This document shows, piece after piece, positions 1-10,599 of a DNA stretch of 64,000 nt. Source of the stretch: Hermatobates lingyangjiaoensis (Eukaryota > Arthropoda > Insecta > Hemiptera > Hermatobatidae). The stretch covers positions 372,001-436,000 of the forward strand of contig JAPFBL010000035.1 in the NCBI GenBank assembly GCA_026182355.1. The letters are read 5' to 3'. Numbering within the stretch: the stretch's first letter is position 1; each line of letters opens with the position of its first letter. The notes under the pieces were generated by a model that did not search any database, was not told the DNA's origin, and worked only from the letters and a program-made list of their open reading frames with translations. The position numbers and the translations under genes were made by a program.

Positions 1-19
1 TTTTTACATTTTATTGAAA

Positions 20-332
20 AAAAAAATATTTCCCGCTTTCAAAATTCTGAATATATTTTTCGTTTATTTAATCTGTAACCTCAAAGATAATGCCAAAATT
101 TCAAAACTCTAGAGTTAAAAATTTAGGAGAAAAAAATGTTTTCCAAAAAACGGTTTTTGGCAAAAAAAGTGACATTCCCGTCATGAATAATTCTCTCCAA
201 ACAATAGGGATCATCTACACTATAAGGCCCATTTTTGTATTAAATATAAACTTGATTCATCAAAGATTCTGGACCGTAGCGTGGAACAAGCAATGCTAAC
301 ACACTCACCCACCCACGTCCCACCCACACCAC

Positions 333-372
<40 letters not shown>

Positions 373-490
373 TCATCGAAAAAACTTCATAAAACGACTT
401 TTGGGACCTCAAAACATATAATTCCGTCAAAATCTAGAGATCGAATTTTTTCACGATCACTATACTTTGTTTATAGTAAAGTAAAAATAT
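20..490 (+). repeat. Interspersed repeat family R1, copy 1
   Basis: This block recurs at 41655-42080 and 54455-54695. Shared segments include ATAAGGCCCAT..TTTGTGTAAAATAT, a 'gtagcgtgg' block, GGGACCTCAAAACAT, CCGTCAAAATCT and a terminal CACTATACTTTACTTATAGTA. Here it is interrupted by a (CA)n run at 335-368 that replaces a short CACCCACC region of the other copies. There is no coding capacity. The class is unknown; the ends suggest an old retroelement or DNA-transposon fragment. Confidence 0.6.
335..368. repeat. (CA)n microsatellite
   Basis: About 17 CA dinucleotides expanded inside R1 copy 1. Confidence 0.95.
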
Positions 491-539
491 TTTAAAAAAA
501 AATATAATTAAATAAAATGAAAATTAACGGTACAAATTA

Positions 540-1440
540 AGGCCAGAATGAGAGCGAGCACCAAGAAGACAAATAAGTGCCTCCTCTGAAGCTCTTAAAG
601 TTACCCAGGAGAAAGATTCAGGGATCTAAATCCTATTCAGGACTTGGACACGGAAGCAGTGATTTAAGTCAAGTCCATAGGAATATATATATATCTCGAA
701 CTATGTAAATGTATTGAACTATATTCCCTATTTTATATGTGAGATTAAATAAAGTAACACTAAAAAAAATTAGGAAACAAAAAAAGGGTCTTAAAATTAA
801 AAACAAAATGGTTTAAAATAAGTTAGTGTTGCTGGGGTAAGACAACGTGTTGAAACTGCTAACTCTATTGTACGAAATGAATGCACGTACACTTTCTTGA
901 TTGTAGTATAGCTTAGGCAGTCTGGATGAGCATTGTTTGTCTGTCACTGTGCCATCTTAACCAATTAAATAATGTCTGTATTATTAATATTTATTGAACG
1001 CTACTATGAATGTGTTCAACTTTACCGCAGTTCTTTTATGAAACTCGTACTAGTGGTATGTTCGTAGACTCTTTAGTTTCTGATTTGGTTTTAATGACTA
1101 ATATAGACAATTGAAATATATATTAAAAGTACTTGTTGCAATTTAATTATTTTGAAGTTTGAAGGATCAGTAGGGACTGAGTTTGTTTTCATAGAATCCT
1201 GTGTTTGTACCTCCTAGCAGGTTCTGTTTGCTTTGTAGAGAATGTTTACGCTCAGGGATTGGCCTTAAACCGTAGATAAAGGGTCAGTTTCGTAGACTTG
1301 TCTATGTTAGCAAAAGAAAAGTATTCAAGTGGTGTATTGTGTAAGTGTTCAAAGGGTATATTTAAAGAGAATGGATGGACAGTGTCCAACAAAGAAGGTG
1401 AAGCATGCTGGGGAGTAAAGCGTCTGGCGATGGAGGGGCA
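540..1440. other. Upstream intergenic sequence
   Basis: 540-700 resembles 8570-8710 and part of 19550-19700 (family R3: 'ctctgaagctct', 'aagtgact', 'gagtccat'). 700-1440 is AT-rich unique sequence with no recognisable feature up to the core promoter. Confidence 0.5.
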
Positions 1441-1442
1441 AG

Positions 1443-1496
1443 TATTTATAGTTTAGCTTCGGGAGGTGGGTCAGTTGTCTGTGCAGCGTTGAGAGA
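1443..1496 (+). promoter_or_regulatory. Core promoter (TATA box and initiator) of the thioredoxin-fold gene
   Basis: TATTTATA lies at 1443-1450 and the arthropod initiator TCAGTT at 1471-1476. From the first T of the TATA element to the initiator A (1473) is 30 nt, the classical spacing. Transcription from 1473 would leave a 5' UTR of only 24 nt before the ATG at 1497. The surrounding 1380-1500 is clearly less AT-rich than the sequence upstream. The motifs are seen directly; activity is inferred. Confidence 0.6.
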
Positions 1497-1680
1497 ATGG
1501 TGTCGCCTAGATGGTGGGTGGTGTTGGCGGCAGTTTTATTAACTGCCCCCATTGCCGCCCCCAAGAAGCAGCAGGCCGCCTCCGATCAGCCGCCTCCCGC
1601 GGTTGCTGTTATTGAAGAGGTCTCGGCCAAGCAACTCGAGCACCTTCTCGACGAAAAGGACTTTGTTGCCGTCTATTGGT
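1497..1680 (+). CDS. Exon 1 of a secreted or ER thioredoxin-fold protein
   Basis: The exon encodes 61 residues plus one base of the next codon. Residues 1-21 have a signal-peptide layout: MVSPR, then a hydrophobic stretch VVLAAVLLTAPIAA. A Lys/Gln/Pro-rich linker follows to about residue 37, and then the start of a thioredoxin fold, with a helix (EEVSAKQLEHLLDEKD) and the beta strand FVAVYW that normally precedes the active site. The donor at 1680/1681 reads T|GTAAGT, a consensus site, and gives intron phase 1. Joined at this phase to exon 2 the frame stays open and places CTTC just after the strand, as in thioredoxin and protein-disulfide-isomerase relatives. The coding part is GC-richer than the flanks. 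The ATG is the first after the predicted start site. A multi-domain arthropod Trx-like protein is likely. I do not recognise the gene name. Confidence 0.8.
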
Positions 1681-3800
1681 GTAAGTACCTTTTGGAGGCC
1701 CCCTTTTGTGACTGGATGAAGCCCTCTCCCCTTTGCCCCATTAGAGGAAGCGTAACCGGACCCTCCCCCACTCCTCCCTGCCCGTTTATAAATAATTATT
1801 TGCATACTTCTCCTCGTCTGCATATCTACTAACTATTCCCTCTAAACAACTATAGTGCCCTTTCTTATTTTATCACCTAATAACTCTAATAAAGAATTAT
1901 GATGCAGAAAACAGAAATAATAAAAAGTGTTGAGCTAGTGAAGAGAAATCTATTCAAAGAAGAATTAGCTGTTCAAATAGGTTCAACACCACCAATAAAC
2001 CCATTATAAATATAAAACAACGAGGCAGAAGTCGTCCATTGGAGAAGGAGTTGAATATTAGGATGGAGATTTGGAACACAAACAACCAGTGTCTGACTTC
2101 TGACAATTTATAATATATATAAACTATACTATAAGTTTGAGACATTCAAAGGTTTCGATTTTCTCTAGCAATACAATCATCAGAAATTTAACAATATTCA
2201 ATGGTAATCATCGATTATCTTTAAATCCGAAAATGTGTAGGTTTAGGTCATTTTTGCTTAACGTTATTTGTGAAGGTATGAAAATTAGAATAATGTAAAC
2301 AACATGACATTGAAAAGACATATACAAATTTCAAGGAAACTAAAGTGAAAATTCAATAACCTTTTAAAAATTATAATAGATAAATCATTGGTATCCGTGA
2401 ACAAAAACTTTAAAACTTTTTCATCATGATGTCGAAGTGAATGGTTCTTGTGTGATTTATTTTTGAAGTTTTTGTTAAGAAAGGACTCCGTATATGTATT
2501 TTGTTATAAGTAAAACCCATTTTTTCTTTATTTAAAATAATTTTGGCAGCTTTCGTCTTTATTCTTAGGCTGTGTTTTATAAATGATTATTATGTACCTA
2601 TTATCGTTTGTTAATTTATGGGTGAAGTATATTCTATATTCAAAAGTTAACGAACGAGATTATTATAAGTTATATCTATAAAACATTAAGGAAAAACAAG
2701 AAAAAGTAAAACAAATATCAAGTTGTTCAATTGTTTAGTACCTTATCGCTTCTAGGATAACACGCGGTAAAGAGTAAAAAACAGTCTGTTTTGGCCAAAC
2801 GACTATTTGAAGATCGTCAACTTTATAATAATGGAGGAAAAACATTTGCTTATAGGAAGAGAAATTAAGTAAAGACAATAATAAGAGAAAATAGAAATAA
2901 AAGAAAAGATAAAAAGGATGGATGATACAAAAAAAGAAGAAATATTAAAGGAGAATAACTGAAAAATGTCAATTAACATTGTTATAAATAATAACTATAT
3001 CAGACTAAAGTTTACAGCAAATTAACATGAAATTAATGTAGGGCTCTTGAAGTGCTATTGACAGATTAAATTTGATGTAAACAAAAATGAACTCCATTAG
3101 TTTGAAAGTATTCTATTTAAAAGGATGGGGGAATAGGGTTCTTGAGAAAGTATTAGCTGTATGATCACGGAATAAGCCTGAAGACTTTGGGGAAAGATAA
3201 CAAAGCCACTGCGGGAGTTAGCAAGAATATCAACTAAATACGTTATCAGTGGAAGCCACATGTAGACAGAGCCTTAGTGTTATCCGTATCGAATGTTCAT
3301 TAATCACTCATATCAGTGCAATTTTGCAGTAAACTCATGAATGTAAAGGTAAATCCAATAAGAGGTTTAACTGGAACTCTGGCTTTTATTATCAATACAA
3401 GTATCGATTCATCAGGGAAAGATATTTTAAAATATCAGGGTTAGATATTTTACTTCAAATATTTCTAACTAAGCCCTATATTATCCAAAGAGTTAAAAAT
3501 AAATTTCAGAAATAACTGGTCAAGTATGTCAGTTTAGATACACACCCCGACTTCCTCTTCGGCTAATTGTGTATTATGATAGGAGTAGCAGGAAAACACA
3601 AACAAAACTGACTTGTGTATTTCGACAGCTATCGCCTTCACGACTTTGTGACGCGTTCAGCTCTCAAATTTATAAGTGAGTTTCGCTGTTTTTTCTTTAT
3701 TTTCCTGACATAAGTATTTGATTTTTATAACTTGTGTTAGTTATGTATGATGAAGCATCAATTTAAACAGGTAAAATAAGTTTAACATATTAATGAAGGG
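1681..3800. other. AT-rich intron sequence, nothing recognised
   Basis: No reading frame, repeat match or structural signal was found beyond AT-rich simple stretches. A small C/T-rich patch at 1700-1780 directly follows the donor. Confidence 0.4.
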
Positions 3801-3835
3801 TCCAAACAGTCGCCGGTTAGTTGGCTCTCTGTTAG

Positions 3836-3945
3836 TTTGAAGAAGGTTCAAACCGGAAATTAGAGAGTGTAAGTGTGTGTATTTAACTTATCTACGTTTC
3901 TTTGTCTACATTGAACTTTATTTTCTGTTTTGGATCGTATTTTCA
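3836..3945 (+). repeat. Hammerhead-element type B, decayed single arm
   Basis: TTGAAGAAGGTTCAAACCGG, then AAATTAGAGAGTGTAAGTGTG and ATCTACGTTTCTTTGT, match the right arm at 9115-9195. The CUGAAGA core has become TTGAAGA and GAAA has become GGAAA, so ribozyme activity is unlikely. It is followed by TATATATATATA at 3960. Confidence 0.6.
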
Positions 3946-3959
3946 TCGAAAATGTGAAA

Positions 3960-4535
3960 ATATATATATATACATATCAATGATCAAATCACAATAAGAA
4001 AATGGGAAAACAAGACTAAGATCTTTCAACCGTAACAAGCGGTCTTCGTCAGAGTCAAAAACCCAACTGAACACTCTGTTTATGTTTATGTGAAAGCTTT
4101 TTATATATACATATATATTATGATATCACGCGACAATATGAAATGGGAAAAAGGACTAATACTTTTCCAACCGTAACAAGTGGTCTTCGTCAGAGTCAAT
4201 AACCCAACTTTGTGATAATTGATTCTTCTTTCACGTGTTTATGTGAAATCTTGTATATATATAAATGACCAAACCGCAATTGTCAGATGAGCTTTTGACT
4301 CTGACGAAAACCGCTTGTTACGGTTGAAATATCTTAATGAATATATGATCAAACCACAATATGAAATGAAGAGAAAAGACTACGATCTTTCATCCGTAAC
4401 AAGCGGTAACAACTAGTTGGTTTTTAGACTCTGACGAAGAGTTATGGTTGAAAGATCTTGGTCTTTTTTCCCCATTTCATATTGTGGTTTGATCATTGAT
4501 TGTTATTTCACGTGTTTATGTAAAATCTAGTTATA
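3960..4535. repeat. Cluster of four type A hammerhead mini-elements separated by TA runs
   Basis: Copies: 3978-4100 (minus arm), 4110-4258 (minus arm), 4263-4352 (hybrid: a short inverted left end and a plus core) and 4348-4535 (head-to-head palindrome). The consensus arm carries GACT-CTGACGA, CCGCTTGTTACGG, TTGAAAGATCTTAGTC, a T-rich run, CCCATTTCATATTGTGG, then TTTCACGTGTTTATGTGAAA at the outer end. Each copy is bordered by TATATA tracts. The outer CACGTG hairpin is shared with the 3' end of the PLE at 9219-11434, so these are best read as non-autonomous PLE partners. Confidence 0.75.
4014..4056 (-). ncRNA. Hammerhead ribozyme motif, type A
   Basis: Read on the minus strand: GACT (stem I 5'), CTGACGA core, stem-loop GACCG..CGGTT, GAAA, self-complementary AGATCT (stem III), T (cleavage nucleotide), then AGTC (stem I 3'). 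Stem III can only form between two copies, as in dimeric hammerheads. One unpaired A lies between the core and stem II. Matching copies lie at 7037, 50268 and 53910. Confidence 0.65.
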
Positions 4536-4599
4536 AATATATATATAAGTGCAAATACGAAGAAAAGTAATACACATAGTAAATAAATACCCTTATTTT

Positions 4600-4760
4600 T
4601 TTCTAATGCTAGCCTCCAATTTCGTTGTCAACTTTCAGCTGCTCATCCGTCGTGTTTTGTCTCCCTTTCTCCCTTTTTTTTCTCCTGAAGACGATTTTAC
4701 CGAAAATTAGAGAAAGTAAGTGTGTTTATATTACATTTATTTGTATTTGAACTTGCGTGG
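4600..4760 (+). repeat. Hammerhead-element type B, single right arm
   Basis: It matches the type B arm: CGTC..CTGAAGACG..ACCGAAAATTAGAGA, then AAGTAAGTGTG. A TTCTCCTTT-rich lead as in 9100-9118 precedes it and a TATATATAGA tract at 4799 follows. Confidence 0.6.
4679..4715 (+). ncRNA. Hammerhead ribozyme motif, type B
   Basis: Stem I TTTCTC (4679-4684) pairs with GAGAAA (4710-4715) over 6 bp. The core is CTGAAGA 4685-4691, GAAA 4702-4705, self-complementary AATT as stem III, and A4709 at the cleavage site. Stem II (GATTTTACC) has decayed compared with GGTTCAACC in other copies, so activity is doubtful even though stem I is longer. Confidence 0.5.
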
Positions 4761-4799
4761 TCCAGTTAGGATTCTTATTCTGAATTTTCTTCAAGTATA

Positions 4800-6930
4800 T
4801 TATATATAGAGTATATAATGTTATAGTAAACGTTGTGAAATAAAAATCAAAATCTAAACTACAGAAAGATATTCATAAATGGGACTAAGATATTTAGAAT
4901 GCGGATGATATTTAGAATATCCTCGATGAGGGGTTATCAAAGTGCTGCCCACCAATAATTGTTTTGTCAAATAAAAGAATATTATTATAATCTACTCTTA
5001 TATTGGCTGTGACAGTACTTTTAAATAAAGTCATTGTTATCCTTAATAATTTCTATTTATTCATATTCATTTTTTATATTTGTGTCACTTCATCAAGCCA
5101 ATTAAATCAATAGTTCTGTATGACTTAAAATTTAGATTTAAAAATTTATGAAGATTATTTAGAGTGCACATTTAGTAAAATAATAGATATTTATTTATTC
5201 CTGGGTGCAATGGTTGTGCTAAAATACTAAGTGATTGGTTTCTGAATCATTTGTTGAACCCTTCCATTTATCAGTTTTCCATTAACTTACCCTTCTTCTA
5301 TGCATACAGATTATATTTCCAATTACATATGGATATATTTTCTGCTCATTTTTGACTGACCATAATTGTACTGTTGATAAAAATAATCAATAAACAAACT
5401 ACAAATATGTAACAGACCCTACTATATTTTGTTACATGGTGACATACAATGTTGGGAAGACAAAATTATATAGCATGGGTATGTTTCGTGATACCTGTTT
5501 CATAGAAATAGATATAACTATAGCTCTGTATTTGTTGTCCACAATGTGACCTTTCAACCACTCTTCGGATAATAATCATATAATTTAGTTTTCATATAAA
5601 AACATATAAAAACGCTGACCAAATTAAAGATCAATGAGGTTTCTATAACCAGGTGACTAAGTGTATTCTTGAAACAAAAGTTTTATGATGTGCTAAAAGT
5701 TAGCTTCGTCGTCCTCAGATGTGAGATTTTTCTGGGGAATTACTTCTTGAAGACTAAGTAGTGTTGTTTGATTTGTCTTGTTTCTAAAAATTAGTCAATT
5801 TCTAATTAAGAATGATGATGGTTATTGTATTGTCCGATTTAGGAGTGTAACGATAAAATTAAATTAAGTGAAAATACACCATACACGGCCTTTTTTATTC
5901 ACTGACACAACAACAAGTGAAGTGATTAACAATTTTTGGCAAATTAACAACCTAATATTAACAGCTATCACTACTCCACATAGTATCTTAGAAGAAACTG
6001 ACATATCGCTGGAAATGTGGTGATTATAGCCGGTTTCTTGTTCTTCTTGACACTTACTTAACTACCGTGCTATTGTTGTTGTGTTTACGACGATGTATTG
6101 TCATTTCTTAATCATCATACTTTAGCTGCATTTTTTTTAAACAAGTTTTTGTGTCTTTTAAGGTTTTTTTCTGAAAATCTCTACTTGCGTTCTCTAGTTA
6201 TGTTAAAAACTACTAACGACCACAGCCATGTTGAATATAGCGGTTTCAACTGACTCAAGTAATTTAAGCAACATTGGTCATCGTTAGCACTTGGATAGGT
6301 GACAGAACGAATCTTTGGACCCAGTAATATGTATTCTAATTGTTAATGACGGCTGAATCAAGAATGAAGGACATTTTTTCTTGGTTTAGCACAATAAAGA
6401 GTAAATTTATAATTCTGATGATTGGAGTTTTGTCAAAAATTAAACCTTTAACTTGTATTTGTTTGTAGTTCAAAACTGTACGTAATAGGAATTAATCTAA
6501 CATACTAACAATTTTACCAAGTGTTCGAGTCCATATAAATGACCACTAGTTCTACCAAAATTTCACCTTAATTTGCCTGGAGTACTTTTAACAAAAAAAA
6601 CCGAGATATAGTATGAAAAATATTCAAATTTAGATAAATTTCTTTAAAATAAAGAAGTCGAAGGTAAATTTATGTAAGTTTATATGGCACTTTGTTTATA
6701 CTGGCCGGCCAGTGACGGCAGTCTTTTACTCGGAACCAGGGTAGAATGTGATCTACATTCAAAATGCTATCATAAATCTACAATTGTAATCACAGGAATG
6801 AATAAATATATTCAACATATAACGAATAAACGAAAATTATACATTGACATTTATAGATACATGCAATATATGTAATATTCGATAAAATATATATTTTTTT
6901 TATGAAATATTCATGAATATGTAATTTTTA
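4800..6930. other. AT-rich intron sequence, nothing recognised
   Basis: There are no convincing reading frames or repeats. The 63-codon frame at 6684-6875 has no protein-like features. Confidence 0.4.
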
Positions 6931-6939
6931 TATTATAAC

Positions 6940-7150
6940 ACATGATAAAATCTCAATATGAAATGGGGAAAAAAGATCTTTCAACCACAACAAGCGGTCT
7001 TCGTCGGAGTCAAAAACCTAACCCAGTTGGGTTTTTGACTCTGACGAAGACCGCTTATTGGGGTTGAAAGATCTTAGTCTTTTTCCCCATTTCATATTGT
7101 GGTTTGGTCATTGATTCTTGTTTCACGTGTTTATGTGAAATCTTATTTTA
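6940..7150. repeat. Type A hammerhead palindrome
   Basis: Head-to-head arms: left about 6950-7025, right 7025-7150, meeting at CCCAGTTGGG. The right arm carries the complete ribozyme motif and the outer TTTCACGTGTTTATGTGAAA. The left arm has lost the GACTA next to AGATC. TA-rich sequence lies on both sides. There is no coding capacity. Confidence 0.8.
7037..7079 (+). ncRNA. Hammerhead ribozyme motif, type A
   Basis: GACT 7037-7040 pairs with AGTC 7076-7079. Stem I continues beyond a U-rich internal loop as TGGG/CCCA. The core is CTGACGA 7041-7047 and GAAA 7066-7069; stem III is self-complementary AGATCT 7069-7074. T7075 precedes the predicted cut. Stem II is weaker here (CCG..GGG). Confidence 0.65.
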
Positions 7151-7159
7151 TTATAATAT

Positions 7160-7275
7160 ATAACAAGATTTCACAATAAACACGTGAAATAACAATCAAC
7201 ATTCAAACCACAATAAGAAATGAGAAGAAATACTAAGATCTTTCTCATTTCCTTTTGTTGTTTGAACGTTTATAT
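7160..7275. repeat. Internally deleted type A palindrome
   Basis: Left end GATTTCACAATAAACACGTG with AACCACAATAAGAAATGAGAAG, then a short AAGATCTTT centre and a right arm CTCATTT..TTGTTGTTTGAACG. Both ribozyme cores are missing, leaving only the outer arms. Confidence 0.6.
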
Positions 7276-7279
7276 TATA

Positions 7280-8280
7280 ATATATATGTAACTACGTAAA
7301 TGAAGAGGTCCAAACAATTGCTAAGTCATAATAGCAATCACACATTCGACGATAGGTCACAGCAATAGAAACATAACGAAGTTATGTCTAATCATATTCG
7401 CCACTGTTTTCAACTCTTTCCCTTAACATTTCATTAATCCCCATTCTACTTCAACAAATTCATTCTTTTTTGTATTAACAAATAAGTTATTCTTGTCTTA
7501 AACGGTAACATGATTTTATGTCACTTCAGTTACATGTTATATTGATAGCAGTCCATATACTCTTTGTATGCTTTCTTTTTTATTTCATAGATGTCAGAAG
7601 AGGTCTGTGTAGTTTTTTCATTACTTCCTTGTATAAGTAATCAATGTTTGTAACATTTCTTTAGATTTTACTTCATAGAGAAGAGCTTGGATAACTATTT
7701 CAGTTTTTTTTTTTCGTTTTATATGATGACTGCTGGTACCGTATTGTCAAAGATTTACTTCTTGTCATATCATGTACTAGTAGTTACTTTAACAGACGTT
7801 TCTATTATTCTACTGAATTTCCTTACTGTAAGTGTTGAAGTAAAGAAATGCATTATCATTTTATGTATCCAATTTTGCTAACTAAAAGAACGATAGATGT
7901 TTGTTACTAACTTATAACATTAAGAATTACCCTCCATTTTGAGGTTGTATTCTTGAGCCATTGTTAATGAATGTTGCCTCCTACTCAGCTTGGTGAATTT
8001 ATTATTGATACGTTTCTGTCTCCTTTAAGTAAATCGAAATATATAACCTTGTTTATAAAAATATAACCTTGGCATTATAAATTAGTGACTCAAAAGAGTA
8101 ATTTTGAAGAAAGAGGAAAAAAAGTGTAGAGCTAATTTTTTTCTTCAAAATATCGCGTTATCTCGAGTATAAGGTCGGATGCCAGGTGTTTTCAATCTCA
8201 ATGTCTTGAAATTGGCATCTCTTTTAAATCACCTCTGCACATTTCGAAACATTACTAATCTGTTTTTATCTTTGGTTTTA
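7280..8280. other. AT-rich intron sequence, nothing recognised
   Basis: T-rich sequence with one 64-codon hydrophobic frame (7687-7881) that looks random. No repeat match was seen. Confidence 0.4.
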
Positions 8281-8284
8281 ACGG

Positions 8285-8288
8285 CTAA

Positions 8289-8320
<32 letters not shown>

Positions 8321-8870
8321 AATTCGCAGAAATAACAAACATAAAGAGATCACAAAAACTTAGTATTATATTTCGACTAGTTTGTAATCAAGTTGAAAGA
8401 AGTGAGTCGTTCCGATGACAAGCGAGACGAATTAAGTGAAGTCTTATAGATGAGGTATCAATTATTCTAACCAAATTACGGTGGCGAGACAAATTAAAAA
8501 AAAATAGGATTTTACGAACTATAAATGAAAAATAAATAAGCAAACAAAAAAGAAAAATTAACAATTGGAATTATGCCCAGCAGCACATTACCTCTCAGGA
8601 GACATATAAATGCTTCTTCTGAAGCTCTCAAAGTGACTTTGGGATCAGGAATCTGATTTGCGTAAGAATACGGAAACTAAAAGAGTAACTGAAACTGAGT
8701 CCATGAGAAAAGGCATGAATGGCAACGGAAAGGCCACCTGTGCCTAGTAACGGAAGACCTGTGATTATTCATAAGCAAACTTAGATTTATGGAAGTAAAA
8801 CCCTCATAGAAAGCATCACATTGGGTGCAGTCTTTTTTTACACGAGAGATTTTATGAGGAGTGGGGTAGG
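8285..8870 (-). repeat. Decayed hammerhead-type D/E element plus R3 repeat
   Basis: After a (TA)n tract, 'gagatcacaaaaacttag..atatttcga' is the outer arm of the type D/E family (compare 30040-30100 and 19270-19345), with the core decayed. 8570-8870 then matches 19570-19820: 'gagtccat', 'aacggaagacctg', 'aagcaaacttag' and 'gcatcaca' blocks. The R3 part probably belongs to the same retroelement as its untranslated region. Confidence 0.5.
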
Positions 8871-8984
8871 TTAAATTGCCAAGGGAGGAAGTAAAAGAAG
8901 GAACAGGATTGATAATAGGGCATATTGTACGAATATATATATGTAGATATATACACTTTTTCGATGAAAATACAATCCGAAATG

Positions 8985-9200
8985 GACATATACAGTTCAA
9001 TGTACATAAAGAAACATAGAGAAATTAAAAACACACACTTACAGTCTCTAATTATCGGTTGACCGTCCAACTCCAACCGTCTCTGTACCAGTGCGCTTGG
9101 TTCCCTCTCTTATCTCTCCTGAAGACGGTTCAACCGAAAATTAGAGACTGTAAGTGTGTGTTTTTAATTTCTCTATGTTTCTTTATGTACATTGTACTAT
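8985..9200. repeat. Type B hammerhead palindrome directly upstream of the PLE
   Basis: Arms about 75 nt long: left from 8991 (ACAGTTCAATGTACATAAAG ... CGGTTGACCGTC) and right to 9195 (GACGGTTCAACCG ... CTTTATGTACATTGTACT). The centre is a C/T-rich spacer, 9068-9118. The left core has decayed; the right arm keeps a ribozyme motif. A (TA)n tract at 9201-9220 separates it from the PLE. Confidence 0.75.
9115..9147 (+). ncRNA. Hammerhead ribozyme motif, type B
   Basis: TCTC 9115-9118 pairs with GAGA 9144-9147. The core is CTGAAGA 9119-9125; one unpaired C (9126); stem II GGT(TCA)ACC; GAAA 9136-9139; self-complementary AATT 9139-9142; A9143 before the cut. Confidence 0.6.
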
Positions 9201-9240
9201 GTATATATATATATATATATATTCAGGTAACTCACCACAA

Positions 9241-10599
9241 ATGAGGTCCAAAAGGCAAAGGGCAACTGATTCGCACCAACGAAAACTGAAATCCTTAATT
9301 ATAAATAGTACTTGGCATAAATGTGCTAATAAAAATCTTATAATTAATTTGTCAAATAAACGATTAAATGATGTAGAGATATCAGCGTTAGGATATGGAT
9401 TCAGTTTCATACCAGATGACAAGGGAGTTAATTACGTTGAGTTGGCAAATAGCTTTAATAATTTGGAAAAAGTGAACCCTGATGAAACCAAAATAGCTAT
9501 TTGTAAAGGTGTTATTTATAGATCTATTAATGAAATAGTACCACATGTTCCAAAGCGTTTTTCTGAGGTCTATAAAAGAATAAAGAACAACAATGAAATA
9601 AAAGTTACAAAAGCAGATAAATCAGGTGCTATTGTATTATTGAACAAGACAGACTATATGACAAAGATGGAAACCCTGTTATCTGATACTAATGTCTATG
9701 ATTTATTAAATTCAGACCCAACTGAAAACTACAATAGTCTTTTCAATAAGAGATTGAAATTAATTTTAAAAGATAATAAGAATCTATTAACAAAATTTGT
9801 CAGTAGATCTCCTTCTCTACCTTACATGTATGGCTTGATTAAAACACACAAAGATGGTTATCCTGCTAGACAGATTGTTAGCTCCATTGGGTCAGTAGGC
9901 TACAAGCTATCAAAATGGTTGGTCCATGTTTTATCGCCATTGGTAGGTACTATTTCCCAAAGTCATATCAAGAACAACATTGAACTTGTTTCAAAGCTAA
10001 ATTCATATTCCTTTCAGAATAGTATGCTGTTAAGCTTTGATGTTAAAGCACTTTTTACAAATGTGCCAGTTGAAGATTTATTAGTTTTTCTAGAAACAGA
10101 ACTTAAGAAACGTACACAAACATTACCTGTTTCTGTAAGAGTGTTAATAGACTTAATTCGTTTGTGTACATTAGATTGTTGTTTTTCATTTGAAGGAAAA
10201 TTTTACAAGCAAAAGTTTGGTTTGGCGATGGGAAATTGTCTCTCTCCTGTTTTAAGCAACATTTATATGGAATATTTTGAGATTACATACCTACCTAAAA
10301 TTTTACCTAGCAATGCTAAATGGCTTCGCTATGTTGACGATGTTCTATGTATTTGGCCAGATGATAAAAATGTTAGCACTTTTTTGGATACCCTCAATAT
10401 GTTTGTTCCGTCTATTCAATTTACAATAGAATTAGAAAATAATAATAAACTCCCTTTCCTGGATGTGCTTTTGCACCGAAGTGGTAATAAATTGAATTAT
10501 AGTATTTACAGAAAATTTACAAATGTATCCTCTTATGTTCATTTCTTCTCGGCACACCCCTCAGTGTCAAAAAATCCGTTTTTAATAGCATGTTTTTGA
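9241..10599 (+). CDS. PLE reverse transcriptase domain (ends at a frameshift)
   Basis: 452 codons, starting at the ATG that overlaps the left inverted repeat; codons upstream of it translate TA microsatellite. RT motifs in order: KADKSG near residue 120 and KTHKDG about residue 200 (fingers); SFDVKALFTNVP with the first catalytic Asp at D267 (motif A); GLAMGN..LSP from G327 (motif B); LRYVDDVL with YVDD at 364-367 (motif C); LPFLDVLLHR and YSIYRKFT, a thumb-side PLE signature. The enzyme would copy the element RNA at a nicked target. The frame stops at TGA 10597-10599, within a conserved region (HPSVSKNPFLIA), because a run of five T (10593-10597) is one base short of the frame of the nuclease part. 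The break may be a real mutation, a sequencing error or, less likely, programmed frameshifting. Confidence 0.9.
   Translation: MRSKRQRATDSHQRKLKSLIINSTWHKCANKNLIINLSNKRLNDVEISALGYGFSFIPDDKGVNYVELANSFNNLEKVNPDETKIAICKGVIYRSINEIVPHVPKRFSEVYKRIKNNNEIKVTKADKSGAIVLLNKTDYMTKMETLLSDTNVYDLLNSDPTENYNSLFNKRLKLILKDNKNLLTKFVSRSPSLPYMYGLIKTHKDGYPARQIVSSIGSVGYKLSKWLVHVLSPLVGTISQSHIKNNIELVSKLNSYSFQNSMLLSFDVKALFTNVPVEDLLVFLETELKKRTQTLPVSVRVLIDLIRLCTLDCCFSFEGKFYKQKFGLAMGNCLSPVLSNIYMEYFEITYLPKILPSNAKWLRYVDDVLCIWPDDKNVSTFLDTLNMFVPSIQFTIELENNNKLPFLDVLLHRSGNKLNYSIYRKFTNVSSYVHFFSAHPSVSKNPFLIACF

Noticed and set aside
1675..1684. Alternative exon 1 donor at TTG|GTGTAA
   Set aside because: It would break the phase with exon 2. 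T|GTAAGT is both a better consensus and keeps the thioredoxin frame.
1349..1823. Minus-strand frames opposite exon 1
   Set aside because: Shadows of the real coding strand in a locally GC-richer region.
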